Shown here: in pieces, positions 30,780-41,315 of the stretch
Layout of the letters: every line of letters starts with the position of its first letter
Position numbering within the stretch: position 1 is the first letter of the stretch
Assembly (NCBI GenBank): GCA_016271365.2
Contig: CM057456.1
Span: 165,206,501 to 165,270,500, forward strand
Direction of reading: 5' to 3'
Length of the DNA: 64,000 bases
From: Neoceratodus forsteri
Taxonomy: Eukaryota > Chordata > Ceratodontiformes > Ceratodontidae
The notes under the pieces: generated by a model
Database searches by the model: none
Told to the model about the DNA's origin: nothing
Seen by the model: only the letters and a program-made list of their open reading frames with translations
Position numbers and translations under genes: made by a program

Positions 30780-30908
30780 GTCACACTGAGCACTGTGAGG
30801 GTGAGTGACTTGTTCAGTCACAGTGAGTATGTGGCGGTGGTGGGCTGCAAACCTTGGTCTCTATCTTTACAGCTCTGTGTTTTAACCATTATGCTACACT
30901 ACTCCACC
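30780..30908 (-). mobile_element. tRNA-derived SINE (minus)
   Basis: On the minus strand GTAGCATAATGGTTAAAACA is A-box-like and CCAAGGTTTGCAGCCC is B-box-like. GTGACTGAACAAGTCACTCACC resembles the MIR/CORE block. It is the third minus-strand SINE in about 2.4 kb. Confidence 0.72.
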
Positions 30909-31639
30909 ACTAGGCTCCATAGCCACAATGAAAGAACTGCCCTACTTGTGATACTGCTATTCATAATTCTGTGACCTTGTATAACCCTCAGTTTAGGAAG
31001 ACCTTGCACTAAACAAAATTTAGAAACACAGAAATACTTTTTCATTATATGTAATAAAATATTTGCTAAAAAAATAAATATTGAGCTTATCTGTCAGCAC
31101 AGTGTTAGAACTGCTACTCATGACCCCAGCAACCCAGGTTTGGGGGAAAAAACAGTACATCGAGGGACAGCGGGGTGGGGCAGGGGAAGGGGATCAAGCA
31201 TCTCAGAGAATGCTCTTCTCCTCTGTTCAGGAAGGGAAACTTGCACCACTGACAAACTCTCAGTCTTTAGATGCAAAACATTGGGTTATGTGGTAGCTGC
31301 ACTTTCTGACTTTTGGTGAATAAATATGAAATTTACCAGCACTTCTGGGTTAATCTGTTTTTTACTTTAGTGTGCCATCCTATGTGTTTTGCTCGAGTTG
31401 ATTATTTACAGCTGCATGGATCATTTACAAGTGACTGCCTGAGCCCCCATGATATTTGTTTGCTTCACTGTGATAGCGCCGCCTGGGTGACCATAGACGG
31501 CAGTGCAGTCAGAGCAGCTTGGGGGGGAGGATGCTAGCTGGTGTGGTACATAGCCATGCGATGCATGCATATGCACAATTCACACACTTGCCTGCAGCAT
31601 CCTGCAGGCTAGAAGGAACAAGTTGAGATAAACCCTAGA
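30909..31639. other. No gene recognised
   Basis: Unassigned sequence up to the CR1-like copy. Open frames 31081-31296 and 31313-31537 have no recognisable motif. Confidence 0.5.
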
Positions 31640-34315
31640 CATACAGAGGATTATGTCTCAGTGGCTTCAGGCCCTATCCTCTGAATTAGTTCTCCCAAAG
31701 GGGGATAGGGTCCGATTGGGGGCTGTTTATAGGCCCCCAACCCAGAAAGAGGACATGGATAGGGAGCTGGGGGAGCAACTAAGGAGACTGTGGCAAAGAG
31801 AGCACTGTGGTGGTGGGATACTTCAATTTACCAGGGGTGGATTGGAGCATCCCAGCCACCACATGTGCCAGGGAGCAGATCCTCCTGGAAGCAATCCAGG
31901 ATGGCTTCCTGATCCATAGGGTGACAGTGCCAACAAGGGAAGAAAATGTTCTAGACCTGGTGCAGGAGGATGGAGAACAGGTCACAGATGTAAGGATGGA
32001 GGAACCACTGGCTGGTAGCAATCACCACACAGTGTGGTTCTGTATCAGTTTGGGTGGAGAGATCCACAATACAAATACAAAGGTCCGGAATTTCAGAAAG
32101 GCAGACTTTGGTAGGATGGGGCAATTAATGAGAGCACACATAGATGGCATCCACCCTGACATGGACGCAGAGCAGAAATGGGCGATCATAAAACTAGGGC
32201 TGATTGAATCCATTAAAACTTGTGTCAAGAGCCAGCAAAAGAAATCCAGGACCAAGCATCCAAGCCGGATGACCAGAGAGGTAACAGAGAAGGTGAGGGA
32301 TAAGAGAAAGGCCTCCCGAACCTGCAAGAGAACCAATAGGGGAGAGGATAGGGAGAACTATGTGAGGAAATCCAGGAAAGTGAGCAGAGCAGTCAGGACT
32401 ACAAAGGCAGCCAGGGAAAGGAAATTAGCACAGGGGATTAAGGAAGGAGAAAAGGATTTCTTCAGGTATATCAGGGAAAAGAGGGCGTGCAAGGATCAAA
32501 TAGTTAGGATCAGGAAAGGCAGTGAGTGGGTAGACAAGGGGGCAGAGAAGGCAGAAGTACTTAATGAGTACTTCTGTTCAGTGTTCACAAGGGAGAGGGA
32601 TGGGCCCATTCCTGCAGGAAAAGGGGGCGCAGGCATGGGGGGTGAGACAACCACAGATGGGGTCATCACAGTGGAAAGGGTGCTGGAGGGCCTTGGGTCC
32701 CTAAGGGTAGACAAGGCTCCTGGGCCAGATGGGGTGCATCCCAGGGTACTGAGGGAGCTGGCAGAAGTCTTGGCAGAGCCATTGGTGGATCTGTTCAACA
32801 CCTCGCTAAGTACGGGATGTGTGCCCAGAGATTGGAGGGTGGCACACGTGGTACCTCTCCACAAAAGTGGGCCCAAGGATGAACCAGGGAACTACAGACT
32901 GGTAAGCCTCACTGCAATTGTGGTGAAACTGATGGAAACTATCCTCAAAGAAAGGCTGGTGCAGTTTCTTTTGGATAATGATCTGCAAGACAAAAGACAG
33001 CATGGGTTCATCACTGGCAGATCCTGTCAGACTAACTTGGTTGATTTTTTTGACTGGGAAACAAGGGCACTGGATGGGGGCCATGCAGTAGATATAGTCT
33101 ACCTGGATTTCAGCAAGGTCTTTGATTCAGTGCCACACGGAAGGCTGACCTGCAAGTTGAGCAGTCTTGGTATTGGGCAGAAGCTAGCCTGATGGGTAGA
33201 AAACTGGCTGAAGGACAGGCAACAGAGGATAGTTGTGGAGGGAGAAGCATCAGAACCCAGGGCGTGACAAGTGGTGTCCCACAGGGATCAGTACTGGGAC
33301 CAGACCTGTTTAACATTTTCATCGCAGACATAGTGGTTGGGATCAAGAATAAGATCGGCCTCTTTACCGATTACACCAAGATCTGTGCTGAGGTGGATGG
33401 GGAGAAGGGTGGCAAATTACTGCAGGAGGACTTGGCAAGTCTCGAGGAGTGGTTGCACACCTGGCAGCTTGGGTTCAATGACAAGAAGTAGAAGGTGATG
33501 GATTTCGGAGCCAAAATCCTGTAATACAGCTACTGGATGGATGATGGCATCAAGCTATCCACATCTGATGAGGAGAAGGATCTGGGGGTGCAGGTGACCG
33601 GGGAATTAAACCACTCAGCACAGTGTAGGAAGGCAGCAGCTAAGGCTAACAGGATGCTAGGGTGCATAGCAAGGGAGACTACATCCAGATGTAGCGAAGT
33701 CATATTGCCCCTGTACAGGTCCCTGGTGAGGCCTCATTTGGAGTACTGCGTGCAGTTCTGGCACCCATACTTGAAAAGGGATATCAAACTACTGGAGGCA
33801 GTGCAGCGAAGAGCAACAAAGATGATCCAGAGGTTGGGGGATAGAACTTATAAGGAAAGACTTAGCGAGCTAAACATGTATACCCTGGAGGATAGAAGAG
33901 AGAGAGGGGGGACATGATTGAGACCTTCAAGTACCTGAAGGGGATGAACAGAGTAGACTTCCATGGGGGGTTCACGCTCCAGAATGGAAGAGATACTGAG
34001 AGGCACTCCTGAAGTTAGGGGCAGATTCAGGGATGGAAAAGGAGGAGGTACCTACTTCACTGAAGAGTGGTAACAGGTGGAATGCACTGCCTGAGCAACT
34101 TGTATCAGTGCAGACTGTGGGGTGCTTCAAGAGGGGGTGGGACAAATTCAAGGGGAAAGCACATACTTGGAGGGCAGCGGGGGAGGGAAGAGTTAATGGG
34201 AGGAGGGGCAGCTGCAGTCTAACGGGCTGAAGTGCTGCACACTCGAGCAGACTAGATAGACCATATGGCCTGTATCTGCTGGCAATTTCATATGTTCGTT
34301 TGTTTGTACTAAAAA
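31640..34315 (+). mobile_element. CR1-like LINE, longest copy in window
   Basis: A plus-strand CR1 copy of about 2.7 kb. It begins within the endonuclease domain and runs to the CR1 3' end (GCAGACTAGATAGACCATAT then GGCCTGTATCTGCTGGCAAT) followed by ATGTTCGTTTGTTTG. That last piece may be the short terminal microsatellite characteristic of CR1. The coding part is well preserved. Confidence 0.93.
31660..34200 (+). pseudogene. CR1-like ORF2 (partial endonuclease, RT, C-terminus)
   Basis: The partial endonuclease shows RLGAVYRPP, then VVGYFNLPGVDW where the family has GDFN (Asp lost), and SNHHTVWFCIS in place of SDHHMV. The linker KEGEKDFFRYIREKR and AEVLNEYFCSVFTRERD precede RT: LRVDKAPGPDGVHPRVLREL, YRLVSLTAIVVKLMETILKE, GRSCQTNLVDFFDW, IVYLDFSKVFDSVPHGRL, GVPQGSVLGPDLFNIFIAD, and IGLFTDYTKI, in which catalytic FADD has become FTDY. 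The C-terminal block is RSLVRPHLEYCVQFWHPYLK (33718-33778) and WNALPEQLV (34080-34105). In-frame stops fall at about 33190 and 33489, with frameshifts near 31805, 33192, 33520 and 33915. The longest uninterrupted piece is 461 codons (31807-33192). Confidence 0.94.
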
Positions 34316-35136
34316 ACTGATGGGGACAGAGGAGCACAGCCCCTCCTGCAGGAACCACCACAGGGCAGAAACTGCACATGTGGCATTAAGCAGGTGAGGT
34401 AAGTGCCAGAGATGGGAAAGAACTGGGCCAGAGACCTGAGTTGAACAAGTCAGCATCTGTAACAAGGAGACATAAACAATGTCATAGAATAAGAAACAAA
34501 AATAAATATTTGGGTCTGCCTGAAGAATTAGGTTGCACAAGTTCAGGACATGACAATCAGGTAGCCAGACCTGGAAAGTGCAAAGAACAGCAGCAGTCCT
34601 CGGCTGGGAGGTAAAACATTGATGGTTGTTGTACCACAGTGACTCTTGGTGGAGGGCCAGTATTCTTGCCCCCCTCTGATGGAATGCTGCATGTGCACAC
34701 TGCATTACATCACAGGATGGGCTGGCAAAACTGAGAGGAGAAAATGGCCAGCTGGGGAGAAAATGTGCTAAAATGCCAAGTCCAACTAAATGATGGTTCA
34801 GGTGCTCTCAGATCGAACTCCTCATATACTTCTATTGGGAGGGAGCAGAGAGAGACGGTGATGGGGCTAGGAGGTTGCTGGTTGCTACTAGAATTAGATA
34901 CCCTAGAGCACCATTTTTATTTCTTCCAACATCTTATACAAACTTGCCTGAATATTAAACCATGCAATATTCATATAAATGTGATTTGGGAAGGGAAGCC
35001 CTAGTTGGAAAACTAACAATGATGGCTTTGAGTTTTAATTCAGTTGCTAAACTATCAATTAAAAGGCATTTAGTATTTTGCTTAGAGTCAGTCAAAACCA
35101 CAGCATGCAAACTCAGTGTGATATTTAGATAAATAG
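34316..35136. other. No gene recognised
   Basis: Unassigned. The minus-strand frame 34193-34705 overlaps the CR1 3' end and is not supported by any motif. Confidence 0.5.
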
Positions 35137-35280
35137 AATAATGGATAGTTTACAGTGTATTACCGGTCAGTAATACCATCAAGAGGTTCAGGACATGTAA
35201 GAACCTCGAGATATCCTGAACATATCCTGAACCTCGAGATGGTATTCTGACTGGTAACACACTCCAAACTATCCATTATT
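35137..35280. repeat. 144-bp palindromic repeat, copy 2
   Basis: Arms of about 57 bp begin AATAATGGATAGTTT and end AAACTATCCATTATT, with about 6 mismatches and one gap. The centre contains a duplicated TCCTGAAC and a duplicated AACCTCGAGAT. Length and AATAAT/ATTATT ends match the palindromes at 16948, 37566 and 45307, but the interior sequence differs. Confidence 0.82.
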
Positions 35281-35721
35281 TTTTTTAATATATGGATCCA
35301 GGTTTTTTTAGTCTGCGGTCAGCTGCTGCCATCGAAGGATTGTGTCAGTAAATGACAAGCTGCGCTCGCTCAGTCTGTTTCTGGCTAAGCTTGCACTACA
35401 AGAACACTGCCTCGCTCCATCTCTCTTCTGCTCTGCTGGCTTCACACACACACAGGGCAGTAAAAAACTGCCTTTTTTTCTTTTTGTTGGGGGGTGCAGG
35501 ATCAGCCAGATAAATCCTTTTAAAAACAAAAATGGAAACTGCCATGGACACTGCGCTCTCGCTAAGCGAGAACTGACTGCCATGTTTTAAAAACTGTTTT
35601 AGCTGCCCACAGATAGAGAGCGGCCAATCATTAGCTGCGTTAGTGAGCGTCAATGGTTGAGTGACATTTTAAAGGTTTACTGATATGGGGAGTTGTGGGC
35701 TTGCGCTGTTTAACTTGGCTG
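35281..35721. other. No gene recognised
   Basis: Unassigned; open frames on both strands (35308-35653) overlap each other and show no motif. Confidence 0.45.
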
Positions 35722-35825
35722 GTAATATTATCGTTCAAGTCCCAAACGATACTATTATTGGACATGAACGATAGTATTATCACTCTCGAAGTGTGGTATT
35801 ATCACTTTGGGAGTGATAGTATTAC
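35722..35825. repeat. 104-bp region of nested inverted repeats
   Basis: It starts GTAATATTATCGTTC and ends GATAGTATTAC. An inner pair, about 35722-35742 (GTAATATTATCGTTCAAGTC) with 35760-35781 (its near complement), is followed by a second pair around AGTGATAATACC/GGTATTATCACT. ATAATACTATC-type words recur in both orientations. Confidence 0.72.
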
Positions 35826-37565
35826 AGAAAAAAAATTGTGTGCTTTAGTAGCATATTAGATCTGCTATCCATATATTAAAAGATCATATAGCATTGTGAC
35901 CTACCTTGATGTGTGTCCAAAGTATACCTCAATATGTGTCTAAAGTAATTTTCATTATAGGATGTTCTGCAGCCCACCAGTTTTAAAACTTAAACATTGA
36001 TTTTAACTAGGGAAAATTTATCTTATTTGACGTTTGTGGATAGCTAAAGGTGGGCTGGATTTTTATACAGAATGCAATATGGTGTAAGTTGTAGCCAAAG
36101 CAGACATCCAAGCACAACTTCTTTCAAACTCGTGCAAGCTCTTCCAAACAGGCTGAGAACCCCAATAAGAACCAGGCTGAACAGGGTCACCCAGTACAAT
36201 GCTTGAATCACTAATCCATGCATTTTAAGCTTTAAATAGCAACTCTGCACTTCAGCATGTGCTGTCATAAAATATTTCCACTGGTACAATTCACTAGAGA
36301 ATACATTTTTTCATTTACAATGTTTCTTTCCAAGATTTACAGCCCATCTTGGTAGTCCATCTAAAAAGGCCATATAAAAAACATTTGAAAATGTTAGCCT
36401 CTCCCCTATTTACTTCACAGTGCCTTTGTTTATGACGTCATATTGCTCACCATGACAGTAGACTGTGATGTCACAAATAACAATTGTGTGGTTAGAAGGA
36501 GAGAGTCAGGTACATTTTGAAAAACTCTGGAACAATTGCTGCATTACCTACTAAATTTAGTAGACCAACTGCAGGGGAAAGTAAACAAATAACAAATAAT
36601 TAGAAAATAATAAAGTTAGAACATAACTGGTGTAAATCTAATGTTTTTAAGCTTGTTATAATAGAGAGTTGCTCTTTAATGAAATTGGTTCAGAAAATGG
36701 AGCAAAAAAATGGACAGTTTCACACAATGCATAGTTTATACTGAAATGAAAATTGAGGCTGTGTCTGAAACTTAATTATGAAATGGGTAGCAAGAATCTC
36801 AGCTCCCGATTTGTGGAGAGCTGCTTTAACCTGGGCTGTTGTCCCAGAACAATGGCCCGGGTGAAAGTAGCTCCTGGCAAAACGGATTTCACACTTCATG
36901 AATACCCTTGTGCTTCATTGCATAGCACATACAAAAAGAATGGCAGCTTGCCCACAAACAAAATTCCTACAAGGGACAAGCCTGCTCACTCCCACACAAT
37001 GCTGGCATCATACCTTTATTGTAGCAGTGACATAGCTTCCGGATCCCCGGTCTCCCGCATCCTGTTGCTTCCATTTGCCAAACAGCTTTCTGTTTTTTTT
37101 TTTTATTTTAAATCCCGCGTTTAAGCTCAGCAGCTATATAGCTTGCTCTTGATCGGCTCCCTCTCTGTCTCGCACATGGTGCAGCAAAAGGAACCACCGA
37201 CTGCCGTTCAGTTTTTTTTAAAATAAGTAACAGGCTGGCTCCCAAAAGTTGTGTCTGTTACCTCCCAAAAGGGTAACAGGAGGCAGACATAGCCTGCTCA
37301 ATCTTGATCAAAGATACCAGTTAGTGTATCTCTCCGAAGAACAGTACCGGTAACCACAAGCTCCTTGCCAGGACACATTTACTGCTTATATGCAGCATTG
37401 GCACCACCTGCTGGCAAAAAGAAAAATCACTGTTCACATCAGACTTTTTTTTTGCTTTTAAACATTTATTTTATATTTTTAACATATTTTATTCTAAATC
37501 TAATAATCTAAAAGCAATTTTAAATATTTGTGTGTAGTTTAGTAATGGGGACCCATTTCATAATT
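35826..37565. other. No gene recognised
   Basis: About 1.7 kb unassigned. A perfect 16-bp palindrome CTACTAAATTTAGTAG lies at 36548-36563. Open frames such as 36044-36289 (minus) and 36753-37124 (plus) have no recognisable domain. Confidence 0.5.
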
Positions 37566-37709
37566 GCAATAAGCCACTCCGAGGGGGTGGTGTTATGGTG
37601 AGATAACGGCCCTTTTAGGGTGGTGGAAGCACTCGGCTATGCCTCATGTTGCAACACACCTGAGGTGGGCCATTATCCCACCAACCCCTCCCCCATCATG
37701 TCTTATTGC
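37566..37709. repeat. 144-bp palindromic repeat, copy 3
   Basis: Ends read GCAATAAGCCACTCC and CTTATTGC, with inner complementary blocks GTGTTATGGTGAGATAACGG and CCATTATCCCACCAACCCC. The terminus GCAATAAGCCACTC also appears (as complement) at about 893-906. GCAATAA(G/T)-CACTCC is shared with copy 4 at 45307. Confidence 0.82.
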
Positions 37710-38181
37710 TTAAATATTCCTCAGCTATGGCAGGAAAGGCCCTGGCAGTAGTGGCCACTACCATCAAGAAACAGACAATCCTCAAGTCAAGGACTGAAGA
37801 ATTAGGAAATGCCATTGGACCATGCAATGTTCAGAACCTTGGCATACCCAAGGAAATCTTCTCACTTTTCTTGCAGCTTGGATCACTGAAGTGGCTGGTT
37901 TCAGTGACTCAAAGTTGTCTGGACCTACAGGGTCAATCCATGTAGAGCTGAAGCAGATCAGAAATACTCCACTCACCCTTCTTTTGGTAACAAGCGCTGT
38001 GGAAAAAAAACATGATACTGTCCTTAAAGCTGCTAGAGTGAAGGGCCTGATTGTGTTTGGGAAAACCAAAGTAAATTTTCTTCCTCGACCTGTCCTATGC
38101 GACCCTCATGTGATACGACACCTTCAGGGGTGTGAAATTTCAAGAACTCAAAATTCAGTACTTATTGCTCATTCCAGCTAA
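37710..38181 (+). other. Unrecognised open frames
   Basis: Two overlapping plus-strand open frames lie here: one from 37706 to 37945 and one from 37822 to 38181 (119 codons). The second has ordinary-looking composition, with AGFSDSKLSGPTGSIHVELK followed by KGLIVFGKTKVNFLPRP. The first opens with MLKYSSAMAGKALAVV. A single frameshift around 37870 could join them into a segment of about 150 codons. I do not recognise a family, and there is no splice, promoter or neighbour evidence. It could be a decayed transposon ORF, a processed pseudogene or chance. Confidence 0.3.
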
Positions 38182-39098
38182 GCTCAACTTCATGATCTGC
38201 AGAAAGCAATACTCCTTTACCAATTCGAAAGAGGGCAGGGTGTGCCAGGAGAAATTGAGGAAGTGATGGAGGGCTGAAGCAGTGGAAGACCCTTGCACAA
38301 AAGGTGAGGGAGAACACTGAATCATTTTCTAACTTTTCTCTAAGCAGGTACTGTTCTGGTGGATCCTGCACTGGTAGAGCACTTACACAGTGACTTTTGA
38401 TTGTTAAATACTGTTCAGACCTTCATTTGTGCTGTGACTTGGGCATGGGAGGGTTTTGCAAGGGCTATGATACCATATAGCTGAACACAATGTGTTGTAG
38501 AGGAAAGAGGGCTGAGCTGGTGCTCTAGTTATATCCTTTAAAGTGAAATACTCAATGTTGTATATAAATGATATGTTTTACTGTTTACATTTTTATTGGT
38601 TAGCGAGTTAGATACTATATGAGTCGTTTATTTTCCCCACACAATCAGTCAAGATGGCACTCGTATCTGTAGTGTAGCTCTTTGCTTTGGCACCATTATT
38701 TTATTCACTTTATAGTATGTTAAAGTCGATATTATAGTAAACTATTCAGAAATATTAAGTTTTACACTGTGTAGCACAGTGGTCAGTTTCTCAAGATACA
38801 CCCATTATTGCCTAGGAAATGTATGTTTTACTACAAGTAGAGACATCTGACTCAGAACACTGGTGTGAGGATCACTACAGGCATGGAGGGAAGACTGCAA
38901 TTGTTGATTGTATTGGGTTGCCAACATGGTGGAAATTGCAGACCCTCTTAAAGCCAGGACATCCCTTATTCGTTAGAGTGATGTGAGTTATTGCCCTAGC
39001 ATTATTTTTAAAAAATTATATTATTATATTCTAGGCCACTCAAGAGGTCCATTAGTCAGGTGTACTAATAGTTTAATAGTGCTGCTGGGTCTTTGAGT
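38182..39098. other. No gene recognised
   Basis: About 0.9 kb of unassigned A/T-rich sequence. Confidence 0.5.
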
Positions 39099-39674
39099 CT
39101 TTTTATTTATTTATTTATACATAATTGGAATTACACCTTTGAGTCACAGACTCCTTTTCAAGGGCTTCACGTCAACAATACAGAGGTTGGTCAAGGTGAT
39201 ACAGAGGTTTAAGCAAATTTGTATAGATACAATAGTATGGAAAAGAAAAAGAAATATCAGATACAATAAGGTGAGTAGAAGGACAACAATCATGTAATCT
39301 TAGGTCAAACAGACCTGGTGTTCAGGCTTAACAATGAGCAGAAAACATAAACATTAACTAGGGTGGTTAAATTGCCCATCGTCCAACATGAGGAGCCCCC
39401 GTAAGGTGATTGTAACATGAAATCCATTCTGAAGCAGAAAGGAAAAAAAGCAAATTGTGGGGGCTTCAGGAGACCTGAGGGGCCTTGGGGCAGTCACACG
39501 AGGTACCCATTAGGAGGTGGTTTTTCAGTGCTAGTTTAAAAGGGCTAAGCTTAGTTTCCAAGGCAATGGCAGTGGGGGAGGTTATTTAGCCAATTTAGCA
39601 CCTGATAAAGGAAAGTCCTTTGGCATAGGGAGGTCCAGCAGCAGGGCATAGAGATTGGTGATCCGAAATTGCTC

Positions 39675-40199
39675 CTAGATACTCGGTGGGGGGGGGGCTT
39701 GCTTGACTAGTGGGTTGAGACCAGGTGGGGCTTGTCTGATGAGGACTTTTTTTTTTGCCAGGAGGCAGGTGTGATATTTTAATCTCCCATCAAACTTAAG
39801 CCAGTTTGCAGATTTGTAGAGCTCACAGGTATGTGTGAGCCTATCACACCGTGAGACTAGCCAGCAGGTTTTGTTTAGTGTGGTTTCGATACAGTGGAGT
39901 GTAGTTTGGTCAGCAGTGCCATATATTACGATGCCATAGTCTAAGAGGGAGAGGACTGATGAGGTTACTGCTATACGGAGGGCTTCAGGGGTGAGGTAGT
40001 ATTTGTTGTGGCATAGAAGACCAATCCTGGTGTTAAGGGCCATGAACAGATGCTGAATATGAGGGTAGAATGTGAGTGTTGTGTCAAGAAAGACATCCAG
40101 GTACTTGAACATGGATACTTGCTCAAGAGGGGCGTTTATGGAGTTATGGAGGTTCAGATGGTAATCACAGTTTGGGTTCTGGCGGTGGGTGAAAAGCAT
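39675..40199 (-). pseudogene. LINE ORF2 C-terminal region
   Basis: Post-RT sequence contains VSMFKYLDVFLDTTLTFYPH (family: KYLGV-x-LD), a motif announcing the end of the RT domain. ALRIAVTSSVLSLLDYGIVI then YGTADQ matches the SvlsYgi..wg block common in CR1/L2-type elements. CELYKSANWLKFDGRLKYH follows, corresponding to the LHWL/NWLp-x-R block. The frame is open for 174 codons. It follows the RT fragment 40276-40755 in the right order, with a frame break between. Confidence 0.82.
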
Positions 40200-40275
40200 T
40201 GATTTTTTTATTTTTTTTGTAATTTAGGATTAGCCTGTGGGCCCAAAAACATTTTTCAACGTCATTGAATAGGTC

Positions 40276-40755
40276 TTACAGGGTGTGCTGGAGCTGGGGG
40301 GGGGAGTTACTTGTAAAAATGACCACATTGTCCACGTAAAGGAGTAAGTTACAGGGACACGAGTTGGGGAGTGAGTTTAAAAAGAGACTGAAAAGGAGGG
40401 GGGTGAGTATCGAGCCTTGGAGAACACTGGAGAGAACAGGGTGACTGAAGGAAATTGTGGCGCTAACCTTAACTTGTTGGGTCCTGCCAGTTAGATAGCC
40501 AAAGAACCAGGAGACTAAGTCTTGTGAGAGGCCCAAGGAGGGAAGAATGTCAAGAAGCAAGTTGTGACTAACGGTGTTGAACACCTTGGTGAGGTCGATA
40601 TAGACCAATCCTACCAGGTGTCCTTTGTCGGGGGCACTGTGGATGAAGGATATATATTCAAGGAGTGCAGTGGTGGTACTGTGTGCCCGATGGAAGCCGT
40701 GTTGTGCAGGTGACAGCAGGTTGTGATTACTGAGGTAGTCTGTTAACTGATACAA
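40276..40755 (-). pseudogene. LINE reverse transcriptase fragment
   Basis: Motifs in order: LLSPAQHGFHRAHSTTTALL, VYIDLTKVFNTVSHNLLL (motif A, with Phe-Asp changed to Phe-Asn), WFFGYLTGRTQQVKV, SVLQGSILTPLLFSLFLNSL (family GVPQGSVLGPLLF), and LLLYVDNVVIFTSN, in which catalytic YADD has decayed to YVDN. The loss of both catalytic features shows this copy cannot be active. Confidence 0.88.
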
Positions 40756-40795
40756 GAAGATTTTTTCCAGGGCTTTGGGGGGGGATTGAAATGGG

Positions 40796-41214
40796 TCAGT
40801 AATTATTTGGAGAGGTGCGGTCCCCTCCTTTAAGTATGGTGGTTTTGACTGTGCATTTCCAGGGCATGGGGAATTGCCCTAGGCATAGGGACTTGTTTAG
40901 GATTTTGGTTGGTGGGGAGAGGACCTCATCTAATGTGAGGAGGATGAGTTTTAAGTCCAGGGTATCACCACTGTTTCGCAATTTGTTCAGGAAGTTGGAT
41001 AGGTATCTTCTAGCTATGCTTATAGAAATGACTCAAAGGTGAAAAGGAGGAATGTTGTTAGGCATGTGTTGTCCAGGGTTGTTTGTGGGGGCTGAAAAAT
41101 TGGGGGAAGAACACTGCTAAGACTGGAGAAGGTTTTGTTTAGGATGTTTGAGATGATGTGGGGATCCTGGACGTTGGAGCCATTGATACTAATTTGGGCT
41201 CGGGGGCATACCAC
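40796..41214 (-). pseudogene. LINE linker and N-terminal RT remnant
   Basis: Two broken frames. 40796-40981 has SPPTKILNKSLCLGQFPMPW followed by KCTVKTTILKGGD-SPNNY, matching the family block FN.SL..G.FP..WK...V.P..K.GD...P.NYRP. 41020-41214 has DPHIISNILNKTFSSLSSVL, matching the D...IA..LN.+F block before the RT. A stop and frame changes separate them. Confidence 0.75.
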
Positions 41215-41315
41215 ACAGAACTTAGCTCTTTAATATTTTTCCAGAAGTCCCACTCTGAGCTCCATGTGGATGTTAGGGCTTGGTGATAGTGGGATGCTTT
41301 TGGTTGGCGGATGGC

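Noticed and set aside
34193..34705. 170-codon minus-strand open frame
   Set aside because: It overlaps the 3' end of a plus-strand CR1-like element, with no recognisable motif. Probably chance.
35281..35721. One transposon spanning the palindromes at 35.1 and 35.8 kb
   Set aside because: The outer ends of the two palindromes do not match each other as terminal inverted repeats.
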